Shown: one piece after another, positions 6,723 to 13,548 of the stretch
Layout: the number at the start of each line of letters is the position of its first letter
Numbering within the stretch: position 1 is the stretch's first letter
Assembly: GCA_964478515.1 (NCBI GenBank)
Contig: CAYZIL010000020.1
Location: forward strand, 1-42,846
From: HGM13233 sp964478515
Lineage (GTDB): Bacteria > Bacillota > Clostridia > Oscillospirales > Ruminococcaceae
Length of the DNA stretch: 42,846 nucleotides
Direction: 5' to 3'
Program-made: the position numbers and the translations under genes
The notes under the pieces: model-generated
The model's database searches: none
Told to the model about the DNA's origin: nothing
What the model saw: only the letters and a program-made list of their open reading frames with translations

Positions 6723-8543
6723 ATGAAACGTGACGAATTATTGTACAAAGCGCTGACGCTGCCGCTGCGGCCAGGCGTATATATCATGAAGGACCGGCAC
6801 GGCGAGGTCATATATATTGGCAAAGCCAAGCGACTGCGCAACCGCGTCAGCTCCTATTTCCGCGAAAACGCTGACCATCAGCCCAAAGTGGCGAAGATGG
6901 TGGAGACGGCATGGGATTTTGACGTCATTGTCACCGACAGCGAGCTGGAAGCGCTGGTGCTGGAGTGCTCGCTAATTAAGCAGCACAGCCCGAAATACAA
7001 CATTCTGCTCAAAGACGACAAGGGCTTTTGCTATGTGCGCGTGAGCAACGAACAGTACCCGCGCATCAGCGCGTCGCTGCAAAAATACAACGACGGCGCG
7101 CGCTATATAGGCCCGTATATCGGCAGCTACGGTGTGCGCCGGCTGGTAGAAACGGCCAACACCGCCTTTCGTCTGCCGCTTTGTCACAAAAAGTTCCCCG
7201 AGTGTTTCGGCAAACAGCGCCCGTGTCTCAACGCCCATTTGGGCCTTTGTATGGCGCTGTGCAGCGGCCGTATCAGCCGCGCGGACTATCTCAGTGCAGT
7301 CGACGGCGCGCTGGAGCTGATAACCAAGGGCACCGACCATGTGCTGGCGCAGCTGCGCGAAAAAATGCTTGCCGCCTCTCAGGCAACCGAGTACGAGAGC
7401 GCGGCGCGCTACCGCGACAGCATAGCCGCTATTGAGCGCATAAACGAAAAACAAAAAGTGGCCGGAGCTACGACCCACAGCGACTGCGACGCCTTTGCCT
7501 TTGCCGGCAGCGACACCCGCGTCTGTGCTGTGGTACTGAAATACCGCGACGGCGCCATCAGCGACAAGGACGAGCAGATAATCACCGACACCGCCGACAT
7601 CGGCGAGGCGCGCGACGAGTTTTGTTCGCACTACTATATTGACAAAGAGATTCCGCGCGAGATTCTTGTCGACGCCGACTTCGACTCGCGCGCTGCACTT
7701 GAGCAGATGCTGGCCGAGCGGCGCGGCCGCGCGGTCAATGTCAGTATTCCGCAAAAGGGAGAACCGCTGGCGATAGTCAACATGGCGCACACAAACGCTG
7801 TCGACGCGCTTAAGCGCACGCTCGGCCGTGTCCGCCGCGAAACCGCCGCCAACGCCGAACTTGCAAACCTGTTGGCGCTGCCGCAGCCGCCGCACATAGT
7901 CGAGGCTTACGACATATCCAATTACGGCGACGACGCCGTGGCCGGGATGGTCGTGTTTGCTGACGGTCTGCCGCGGCGCAGCGACTACCGCCGTTTCAAA
8001 ATAAAAACCGTCGAGGGCACCGACGACTATGCCGCAATGCAAGAGGTACTGCAGCGCCGCGTGGCGCGTTACGACTCCACAGACGCAAAGGGCTCTTTTG
8101 CGCGCAAGCCTGACCTTATTTTGCTCGACGGCGGCCGCGGACACCTGTCGGCGGCGCTGGCGGTGCTGCGCGCCGGAACCTTTGCCGACGTGCCGGTGTT
8201 CGGCATGGTCAAAGACGACAAGCACCGCACCCGCGCCATAGTCGGCGAGGGCGGCGAGCTGTCTGTGGCAATGCACAAGAACGCATTTTATTATGTAGCT
8301 ACTATCCAAAACGAGGTCCACCGCTACTCGCTTGACTACCGCCGCAGCAGCCACAGCGCCGGCTCATTCCGTTCGTCGCTGACCAAAATAGACGGCGTAG
8401 GCGAAACATACGCGCGCGAACTAATAAAGCATTTTAAGACCGTGCGCGCCGTCAGCGAGGCGAGCGTGGAGCAGTTGCAGCAGGTGGCGCATATGAGCGA
8501 GCGCACGGCGCGCAATATATACGATTATTTTCACACTACTTGA
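6723..8543 (+). CDS. uvrC: UvrABC system protein C (excinuclease subunit)
   Basis: UvrC makes both incisions in nucleotide excision repair. The protein of about 606 residues has the GIY-YIG nuclease (about 10-90: PGVYIMKD and VIYIGKAKRLRNR), a UVR helix pair that binds UvrB (about 200-235), the RNase H-like nuclease with EAYDISN and LILLDGGRGHL, and a C-terminal helix-hairpin-helix region (IDGVGETYARELI). Start chosen at the ATG at 6723; an in-frame TTG at 6714 lies in the terminator tail. Neither has a normally spaced ribosome site: AAGGA (6673-6677) lies on the other side of the hairpin. Confidence 0.96.
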   Translation: MKRDELLYKALTLPLRPGVYIMKDRHGEVIYIGKAKRLRNRVSSYFRENADHQPKVAKMVETAWDFDVIVTDSELEALVLECSLIKQHSPKYNILLKDDKGFCYVRVSNEQYPRISASLQKYNDGARYIGPYIGSYGVRRLVETANTAFRLPLCHKKFPECFGKQRPCLNAHLGLCMALCSGRISRADYLSAVDGALELITKGTDHVLAQLREKMLAASQATEYESAARYRDSIAAIERINEKQKVAGATTHSDCDAFAFAGSDTRVCAVVLKYRDGAISDKDEQIITDTADIGEARDEFCSHYYIDKEIPREILVDADFDSRAALEQMLAERRGRAVNVSIPQKGEPLAIVNMAHTNAVDALKRTLGRVRRETAANAELANLLALPQPPHIVEAYDISNYGDDAVAGMVVFADGLPRRSDYRRFKIKTVEGTDDYAAMQEVLQRRVARYDSTDAKGSFARKPDLILLDGGRGHLSAALAVLRAGTFADVPVFGMVKDDKHRTRAIVGEGGELSVAMHKNAFYYVATIQNEVHRYSLDYRRSSHSAGSFRSSLTKIDGVGETYARELIKHFKTVRAVSEASVEQLQQVAHMSERTARNIYDYFHTT

Positions 8544-8607
8544 CAGCGCGCGGCGGCACACACATAATTAAAAGGTGCCGCTGGGCGCAGAAAGCGAGAC
8601 TTTGAAT

Positions 8608-9159
8608 ATGCGAGTTATTACCGGGATCGCCCGCGGCGCCAGGTTGACGACGCTTGAGGGCAACGAGGTTCGCCCGACCACCGAAAAGGTCAAAGAGGCC
8701 ATGTTCAGCGCCATACAGTTTTTGGTACCGGAGGCGAAAGTGCTGGACTTGTTTTGCGGCAGCGGACAGCTTGGTATTGAGGCGCTCAGCCGCGGCGCGG
8801 CCTTTTGCACCTTTGTCGACGCGGCCAAAGCCAGCGCCGACGTCACGACAAAAAACCTGAAAAAGACCGGGTTCGACAAAAACAGCCGGGTGATGATAAC
8901 CGACGCCGGCCGTTTTCTCGCTCGCTGCCATGACAAATATGATATCATCATCGCAGACCCGCCGTACAAGCAGGGAATACCTGCCGAGTTGCTGCCGCAA
9001 ATAGCCGCCGCCGCGGCTGACGGCGCAGCGGTTGTGCTGGAGACGGAGAAAAAGTGCACCCTGCCAGCAGAATGCGGCCGACTGCGGCTGCAAAAGAATT
9101 ATCAGCACGGCGCCAAACAATTTTGGCTGTACCGCGCCGATTACGCGGAGGAAGAATGA
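8608..9159 (+). CDS. rsmD: 16S rRNA (guanine-966-N2)-methyltransferase RsmD
   Basis: The 183-residue Rossmann methyltransferase opens with MRVITGIARGARL and carries VRPTTEKVKEAMFS, a cofactor motif VLDLFCGSGQLGIEALSRGA and the catalytic motif IIADPPY (the NPPY class of N2-guanine methylases). RsmD modifies G966 of 16S rRNA in the assembled small subunit. I chose the ATG at 8608, the normal family start; a GTG at 8575 would add 11 unconserved residues. It overlaps coaD by four bases, the common pairing of these two genes. Confidence 0.95.
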   Translation: MRVITGIARGARLTTLEGNEVRPTTEKVKEAMFSAIQFLVPEAKVLDLFCGSGQLGIEALSRGAAFCTFVDAAKASADVTTKNLKKTGFDKNSRVMITDAGRFLARCHDKYDIIIADPPYKQGIPAELLPQIAAAAADGAAVVLETEKKCTLPAECGRLRLQKNYQHGAKQFWLYRADYAEEE

Positions 9160-9635
9160 GAAAAGCTATCTGCCCGGGCAGCTTTGACCCGGTGACCAAC
9201 GGCCATGTGGACATTATTGAGCGCAGCTGCAAGCTGTTTGACCGGGTGACGGTGCTGGTGCTGCAAAACCCCGACAAAAACTGCGTTTTTACGGCGGAGG
9301 AACGCGTTGAGCTGTTGCGCGTGGCGCTCAGGCACATTCCCAATGTCGACGTGGACTGCTTTGACGGTCTGCTGGCCGAATACGCCCGCAATGTCGGCGC
9401 CTGCGCGCTGGTCAAAGGACTGCGCGCCGTGACCGATTTTGAGTACGAATTTCAAATGGCGCTGACCAACAAAAAACTCAACAATGAGCTTGAAACGCTG
9501 TTTATGAATACGGACGAGACGTTTATGTATCTAAGCTCCAGCGTAGTGCGCCAGGTGGCGCGCCTGGGCGGCGACATCAGCGGTTTTGTCCCTGCCAACG
9601 TCCACGACGCTATCTTGAAAAAGCTGAAAGGGTAA
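9156..9635 (+). CDS. coaD: Phosphopantetheine adenylyltransferase
   Basis: CoaD makes dephospho-CoA from phosphopantetheine and ATP, the fourth step of coenzyme A synthesis. The 159-residue protein begins RKAICPGSFDPVTNGHVD, with the nucleotidyltransferase motif T/HxGH as TNGH. It keeps LVKGLRAVTDFEYE and the ISSS-like YLSSSVVRQVA segment. The ATG at 9156 sits in an ATGA overlap with rsmD and follows a GGAGGAAG ribosome site. Length is normal for the family. Confidence 0.97.
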   Translation: MRKAICPGSFDPVTNGHVDIIERSCKLFDRVTVLVLQNPDKNCVFTAEERVELLRVALRHIPNVDVDCFDGLLAEYARNVGACALVKGLRAVTDFEYEFQMALTNKKLNNELETLFMNTDETFMYLSSSVVRQVARLGGDISGFVPANVHDAILKKLKG

Positions 9636-9639
9636 CAGT

Positions 9640-10089
9640 ATGGCGATTGACGTATACCTTGACAAAATGGACGACCTTATTGAAGAGGCGCGCAACCTGC
9701 CGTTTACGGCGGGCAAAAAAATGGTCGATATTGACAAGATGCGCGACCTTATCGACGAGGTAAGGCTGAACATTCCGCGCGAGATAAAGGAAGCGAAGCT
9801 GATAGTCAGCGACCGCGAGGATATTATCTCCGACGCCAAAAAAGAGGCGGAGCAGATAATTGCCGTCGCGGAGCAAAAGGCGCGTGCACTGGTTTCGGAC
9901 GAGGAGATAATCCGCAACGCCAAGGAACGGGCGACACAGATGCTCAGCGAGAGCGGCCAGCGCGCCCGCGAGATACAGCGCGCGTCAATAGAGTTTTCCG
10001 AAAACACGCTGCTCAAAGCCGAGCAGACGCTTACCGACACACTTGCCGAGGTCAAAAAGGTGCGCACCGCAATCCGCGCCAAAAAGTAA
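9640..10089 (+). CDS. Conserved clostridial coiled-coil protein downstream of coaD
   Basis: This 149-residue protein is highly charged, predicted almost wholly helical, with no cysteine and no membrane segment. It starts IDVYLDKMDDLIEEARNLP and continues with a long Glu/Lys/Ala/Arg-rich coiled coil. Similar proteins are found after coaD in Clostridia and are often labelled ATPase because of loose likeness to the stalk subunits of ATP synthases (E and b). There is no Walker motif, so that label is unsupported here. It starts five bases after coaD with a good SD inside the coaD end. Function unknown; a structural or scaffold role is a guess. Confidence 0.8.
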   Translation: MAIDVYLDKMDDLIEEARNLPFTAGKKMVDIDKMRDLIDEVRLNIPREIKEAKLIVSDREDIISDAKKEAEQIIAVAEQKARALVSDEEIIRNAKERATQMLSESGQRAREIQRASIEFSENTLLKAEQTLTDTLAEVKKVRTAIRAKK

Positions 10090-10091
10090 GC

Positions 10092-10121
10092 GCGCAACCT
10101 CTTTTGTTTTGCGCATTTTTT
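10092..10121 (+). terminator. Probable terminator of the uvrC-rsmD-coaD group
   Basis: GCGCAA (10092-10097) pairs with TTGCGC (10109-10114) across an 11-base loop and is followed by ATTTTTT. The stem is short, but the T-run is good and it starts just after the stop codon. Confidence 0.55.
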
Positions 10122-10160
10122 GCGGCGCAATAGTGGAAGCGGCTGCGCGCACTGTTTTAT

Positions 10161-10880
10161 ATGAATTTAAATACACACATGCCCGCTTTGAGCGGACTTG
10201 AGCGCAACGCAATAAAATATATAGCTGTCGCCGCGATGATTATTGACCACGCCGGCGCATTTTTTATACCCATTACCACGCCGTTGGGGCTGCTGTGCCG
10301 GATAGTCGGCCGAATAACTGCGCCGGTAATGTGCTTTTTCCTCGCCGAGGGGTTTGCGCACACCTCGGCTAAGGGAGCATACGCGCTGCGCCTGGGTGTA
10401 TTTGCGGTTTTGGCTCAATGGCCCTATGCCGCGTTGCATGCCGGACAAACCGCGGCTTTGAATATGCTGTGCACGCTGTTTATCTGCTTTTGCGTACTGC
10501 TCGCCTACACGCAGATAAGCGAGCTGTGGCTGCGTTTGGGAACGCTCGCGGCGCTGGTTGTACTGTCACAATGGGCCGACTGGGGCGTAATAGCGCCATG
10601 TTGGGTGCTGGGGTTTTATATCTGGCGCGGCGACAAAAACCGTCAAGCTATCTGGTTTTCCGCCGTGTCGGTCTTTTTTTTTTTGACGTGGAGCTTTAAT
10701 GCCGTGGCCGCGGGCGCACACTGGTACGCACAGTTGTGGCAGTTGGGCGTTTTTCTGTTTTTACCGCTGTTGTACGCATACAATGGCGACAGCGGCAAGA
10801 AAACGCTGTTCAACAAGTGGTTTTTCTACGTTATTTATCCGCTGCACTTAGCGCTGATAGCCGCGCTGCGGGCGCTTTGA
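10161..10880 (+). CDS. TraX family membrane protein
   Basis: A 239-residue integral membrane protein with about seven or eight predicted segments. The N-terminal part LERNAIKYIAVAAMIIDHAGAFF and the block RIVGRITAPVMCFFLAEGFAHT are the marks of the TraX family. TraX of the F plasmid acetylates pilin, but chromosomal homologues in Firmicutes are more widespread and mostly uncharacterised membrane acyltransferase-like proteins. There is no conjugation gene nearby. The pilus operon 14 kb downstream raises the idea of pilin modification, which is only a guess. No clear ribosome site precedes the ATG at 10161. Confidence 0.85.
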   Translation: MNLNTHMPALSGLERNAIKYIAVAAMIIDHAGAFFIPITTPLGLLCRIVGRITAPVMCFFLAEGFAHTSAKGAYALRLGVFAVLAQWPYAALHAGQTAALNMLCTLFICFCVLLAYTQISELWLRLGTLAALVVLSQWADWGVIAPCWVLGFYIWRGDKNRQAIWFSAVSVFFFLTWSFNAVAAGAHWYAQLWQLGVFLFLPLLYAYNGDSGKKTLFNKWFFYVIYPLHLALIAALRAL

Positions 10881-10938
10881 AAAAGTGCAGAAGGGAAGAT
10901 AATACATACCCGCACAGCGGGGGCATAAAAGCGCAACA

Positions 10939-10990
10939 AAACAGCGCAGCAGTCCCGGAATTACTGTTTGGCGGGGGTGCTGCGCTGTTT
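10939..10990 (-). terminator. Long inverted repeat between convergent genes
   Basis: A perfect 13-bp repeat (10939-10951 with 10978-10990) encloses a 26-base loop. It separates the end of the TraX-like gene (+) from the end of the ribbon-helix-helix gene (-). On the minus strand it is followed by a T-rich stretch (TGTTGCGCTTTT), so it probably ends the minus-strand gene and may act in both directions. Confidence 0.6.
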
Positions 10991-11008
10991 GGCAGAGAAA
11001 AGTTGGCT

Positions 11009-11203
11009 TTATTTTTCGGGCTCATTTGTTTCCGACGGGAGCACAATTGCGCCGTGAGCGCGCTCGTACTCGGCAATATAGCGGCGCAGAAGAAAGAGTA
11101 TTTCGCCGTTGGCCGAACGGCCCTCCGCGACGGCAATGTGGTGCAGCTTGTAATGCAGCTGCGCGTCTATGCGCAGACCCAGGTGTTTGTTTTCGGTGTT
11201 CAC
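11009..11203 (-). CDS. Small ribbon-helix-helix (Arc/MetJ-like) protein
   Basis: A 64-residue protein whose first 45 residues fit a ribbon-helix-helix DNA-binding domain: a beta strand HLGLRIDAQLHYKLHHIA, a helix, and a GRSANGEILFLLRRYI second helix. The charged tail (SETNEPEK) looks disordered. Such proteins are dimeric repressors, often of small operons or toxin-antitoxin pairs, but no toxin gene is adjacent. It starts at GTG with GGAGG seven bases upstream and has its own promoter at 11233-11261. It is enclosed by inverted repeats on both sides. The target is unknown; self-regulation is likely. Confidence 0.85.
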   Translation of the reverse strand: MNTENKHLGLRIDAQLHYKLHHIAVAEGRSANGEILFLLRRYIAEYERAHGAIVLPSETNEPEK

Positions 11204-11232
11204 AGCGCAACCTCCAAAGAATTTCTGTAAAT

Positions 11233-11261
11233 ATTATACAACAGAGCTTAAATTAAGTCCA
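11233..11261 (-). promoter_or_regulatory. Promoter of the ribbon-helix-helix gene
   Basis: On the minus strand: TGGACT (11256-11261), 17 bases and TATAAT (11233-11238). The -10 box is perfect and lies about 30 bases from the GTG start. Confidence 0.7.
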
Positions 11262-11280
11262 TATTAAGTACACTATTTTT

Positions 11281-11306
11281 TCGGCGCCGCGGGCGCCGAT
11301 TTTTAT
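11281..11306 (+). terminator. Plus-strand terminator upstream of mraZ
   Basis: An 8-bp GC-rich stem (11281-11288 with 11292-11299, 3-base loop) is followed by TTTTTATTT. No plus-strand gene ends close by; it may insulate mraZ from transcription coming from the TraX-like gene 400 bases upstream. The rest of 11307-11480 shows no gene or motif I recognise. Confidence 0.7.
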
Positions 11307-11480
11307 TTCATTTTGAATTTCGCATGAAGTTACAATCAGGCGCAAAAAGACACCAGATATTGTGCAGTGCTGCGCGCAGGGCGCAAAATGCGCGGCACGC
11401 CGGCATATCTTTTAAAAGCGCGCCGACTGCGCTGGCAGGCCCGCCGCAGTTGAAAAATTGCCGGTTGGGGCAAAATGGAC

Positions 11481-11509
11481 TTGAAATGCCCTATAACAGG
11501 TTATATAAT
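11481..11509 (+). promoter_or_regulatory. Promoter of mraZ and the division cluster
   Basis: TTGAAA (11481-11486), 17 bases and a perfect TATAAT (11504-11509). Transcription would start near 11516, exactly where the MraZ-box-like repeats begin. Confidence 0.85.
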
Positions 11510-11514
11510 GGTAC

Positions 11515-11544
11515 AAAGTGAATCAAAGTGGGACAAAACGGGAC
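11515..11544 (+). promoter_or_regulatory. MraZ-box-like direct repeats (autoregulatory operator)
   Basis: Three adjacent 10-base repeats: AAAGTGAATC (11515), AAAGTGGGAC (11525) and AAAACGGGAC (11535). MraZ is known to bind series of TGGGA-type repeats with a 10-base period upstream of its own gene. The second copy contains TGGGA exactly, the third CGGGA, and the first is degenerate (TGAAT). Their place just after the -10 box suits repression by steric block. Confidence 0.7.
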
Positions 11545-11597
11545 GAATCCCGCCGCTTTCGGTTCGCGCCGTAAAAAAGAGCGGGGGAGTGAGCACA

Positions 11598-12017
11598 CTG
11601 CTGACAGGGACTTATTATCACAATCTTGACAGCAAGTCGCGGCTCATATTGCCCGCCAGGCTCAAAGCTGATTTGGGCGAGCGCTTTTACATTACGCGCT
11701 GGCTGGACGACTGTCTGGTGGTGTTTTCCGCCGCGGAGTGGCAAAAGATCTGCGAGCGGGTAAAAGACCTGCCGGTGGGACGCTCGCGCGACGTGCAGCG
11801 CTTTTTATTCGCCAACGCGGTGGAGATGGAGCCCGACTCCCACGGCCGCATTGTTATCCCCCAGGAACTGCGCACCCATTCCGGAATTGACAAAGAGGTC
11901 GCAATAATCGGCGTTATGAACCGCGCCGAGATATGGGATAAACAGCGCTGGCTGGACAAGAGCGAGAGCATGAGCATCGACATGCTCGAGGACAAAATGA
12001 TAGACCTGGACATTTGA
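11598..12017 (+). CDS. mraZ: Transcriptional regulator MraZ
   Basis: MraZ is the AbrB-fold regulator at the head of the dcw cluster, a ring-forming protein that binds its own promoter. The protein has the family start LTGTYYHNLDSKSRLILPARL and the second repeat DSHGRIVIPQELRTHSG, so both swapped-hairpin halves are present. The frame is open from 11475, but the ATGs at 11475 and 11508 lie upstream of or inside the promoter. Family alignment puts the initiator at a CTG (11598), eight bases after GGGGGAG. A GTG at 11589 is the alternative but abuts the ribosome site. The stop lies five bases before the rsmH start. Confidence 0.92.
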   Translation: MLTGTYYHNLDSKSRLILPARLKADLGERFYITRWLDDCLVVFSAAEWQKICERVKDLPVGRSRDVQRFLFANAVEMEPDSHGRIVIPQELRTHSGIDKEVAIIGVMNRAEIWDKQRWLDKSESMSIDMLEDKMIDLDI

Positions 12018-12022
12018 CGCTT

Positions 12023-12955
12023 ATGACACAAAAGGAGTTCGAACATATTCCGGTAATGCTCGGCGAGTGTATGGATATGCTTGCCGTGCGCGCCGACGGC
12101 ATATATATAGACGGGACCGTGGGCGGCGCCGGCCATTCGCTTGAAATAGCGCGCCGGCTGCACGGCGGCAGGCTGTACTGTCTCGACAAAGACCCCGACG
12201 CTGTCGCCGCGGCCACAGCGCGGCTGAACGGTTTGCCGGCACAGGTTATAAACGGCGATTTTCGCGACGTGCAAAATTTGCTGCCGGGCGTGCGTGCCGA
12301 CGGCGCACTGCTCGACCTGGGCGTCTCCTCACACCAGCTTGACTGCGCCGAGCGCGGCTTTTCCTACCACGACGACGCGCCGCTGGACATGCGCATGAGT
12401 CAGTCGGGGACGACAGCCGCAGATATAGTCAACAACTACGACATCGGCGAGTTGTGCCGTGTCTTTCGCGACTACGGCGACGAGCCGCACGCATATGAAA
12501 TAGCCAAAAAAATAGTCAGAGAAAGAGAACAAGCGCCTATAACCACCACGTTGCAGCTGGCGCAAACAGTGAGCGCGGCGCTGCCGCCGGCGGTGCGCCG
12601 CAAGGAAAAACACCCCGCCCGGCGCGTGTTCCAAGCCGTGCGCATAGAGGTAAACGACGAGATGGGCGCGCTGAGCGCGGGACTTGAGAGCCTGTTGAAC
12701 ATGCTCGTTCCCGGCGGTCGTCTGTGCGTGCTTACATTCCACTCTATAGAGGACCGAATGGTCAAAACAGCCTTTGCCGATTTTTGCCGCGGCTGTATTT
12801 GCCCGCCGGAATTTCCGGTGTGTGTGTGCGGGCGCGTGCCGCGCGCACGGCAGGTGACCAGGAAACCGCTGAGTGCAAGCGAACAGGAATTAGCGGTGAA
12901 CAGCCGCTCCCACAGCGCGAAATTGCGAGTAATTGAAAGGACGAACACGCAATGA
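12023..12955 (+). CDS. rsmH: 16S rRNA (cytosine-1402-N4)-methyltransferase RsmH
   Basis: RsmH (MraW) methylates C1402 of 16S rRNA in the decoding centre. The 310-residue protein has the starting HIPVMLGECMDML, the cofactor-binding VGGAGHSLEIARRL, LLDLGVSSHQLD, and the C-terminal FHSIEDRMVKTAF and LSASEQELAVNSRSHSAKLRV blocks. The start is put at the ATG at 12023, although no ribosome site precedes it; an AAAGGAG lies inside the gene at about 12030. It overlaps ftsL by four bases (ATGA at 12952). Confidence 0.96.
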   Translation: MTQKEFEHIPVMLGECMDMLAVRADGIYIDGTVGGAGHSLEIARRLHGGRLYCLDKDPDAVAAATARLNGLPAQVINGDFRDVQNLLPGVRADGALLDLGVSSHQLDCAERGFSYHDDAPLDMRMSQSGTTAADIVNNYDIGELCRVFRDYGDEPHAYEIAKKIVREREQAPITTTLQLAQTVSAALPPAVRRKEKHPARRVFQAVRIEVNDEMGALSAGLESLLNMLVPGGRLCVLTFHSIEDRMVKTAFADFCRGCICPPEFPVCVCGRVPRARQVTRKPLSASEQELAVNSRSHSAKLRVIERTNTQ

Positions 12956-13410
12956 GAAACAACACAGCCTACGATTTTGAACAGTTTGCGCCGGCCGCGC
13001 CGAAAATCCGTGTGGTCAAAACCGGCGCCAAGAAAAAGAAAATACACGCCAGCGTCAGAACGGTGGCGGTACTCAGTTGCGCGTTTGTCGCTCTTTTAAT
13101 GGTTGCTACCGTCTATAACCAGTTGGTGCTGTCAGAAAACCGCGCCAAAATTGAGTCGGCCGAAACCGAGCTCAGCGAGCTTGAGGGCGAGTATGAATAC
13201 CTGAACATGCAGCTTGAAAACGTCGTCTCACTCAAGCAGGCGGAAGAGTACGCCATTAACGAGCTCGGACTCGTGCAGATGGACCAAAACCAAATAATTT
13301 ATGTCAGTCTCGCCAACGAAAATGCAATAGAGACCGACCACGACAACGGTGTAATAATTAACTCGCTGGAGTGGATGGCGGCAACGGTAAGCGGCTGGTT
13401 CAGTAATTGA
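12952..13410 (+). CDS. ftsL: FtsL-type cell division protein
   Basis: A 152-residue bitopic protein: a basic cytoplasmic tail of about 40 residues (with KTGAKKKK), one membrane segment (VAVLSCAFVALLMVATVY, about 39-57), then an extracellular coiled coil with leucine heptads (about 60-110). FtsL proteins pair with DivIC and DivIB and activate the septal FtsW-PBP complex. Sequence conservation in the family is poor, so the call rests on topology and on the place between rsmH and the PBP gene. It overlaps rsmH (ATGA). Confidence 0.88.
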   Translation: MRNNTAYDFEQFAPAAPKIRVVKTGAKKKKIHASVRTVAVLSCAFVALLMVATVYNQLVLSENRAKIESAETELSELEGEYEYLNMQLENVVSLKQAEEYAINELGLVQMDQNQIIYVSLANENAIETDHDNGVIINSLEWMAATVSGWFSN

Positions 13411-13448
13411 ACGCTGCGCATATCAAATATGAATTGTCCGTAATAGAT

Positions 13449-13493
13449 AAAACAGTGCTATAATATATATTTATATAGCCCGCGCACTGTTTT
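13449..13493 (+). promoter_or_regulatory. Extended -10 promoter enclosed by an inverted repeat, before the PBP gene
   Basis: TGCTATAAT (13456-13464) is an extended -10 box without a good -35. AAAACAGTGC (13449-13458) and GCACTGTTTT (13484-13493) form a perfect 10-bp inverted repeat around it, with a smaller repeat (GCTATA/TATAGC) inside. This looks like an operator over a promoter. As RNA from ftsL read-through, it could also form a stem followed by a short U-run. Confidence 0.6.
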
Positions 13494-13548
13494 ACTGTTG
13501 CGGACATTTTGTATATTGAACGTGGTATATAGAAAAAACGGAGAGAAA

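Noticed and set aside
6972..8354. A 460-residue minus-strand open frame opposite uvrC
   Set aside because: The plus strand encodes a clear UvrC over the same bases; the minus product is Val/Ala/Arg-rich without motifs, a GC-skew shadow.
10161..10880. TraX-like gene as evidence of a conjugative element
   Set aside because: No relaxase, coupling protein, type IV secretion or integrase gene is present, and TraX-family proteins are widespread on chromosomes.
11009..11203. Toxin-antitoxin pair headed by the ribbon-helix-helix gene
   Set aside because: No small gene is coupled to it on the same strand; it is bounded by an inverted repeat and its own promoter.
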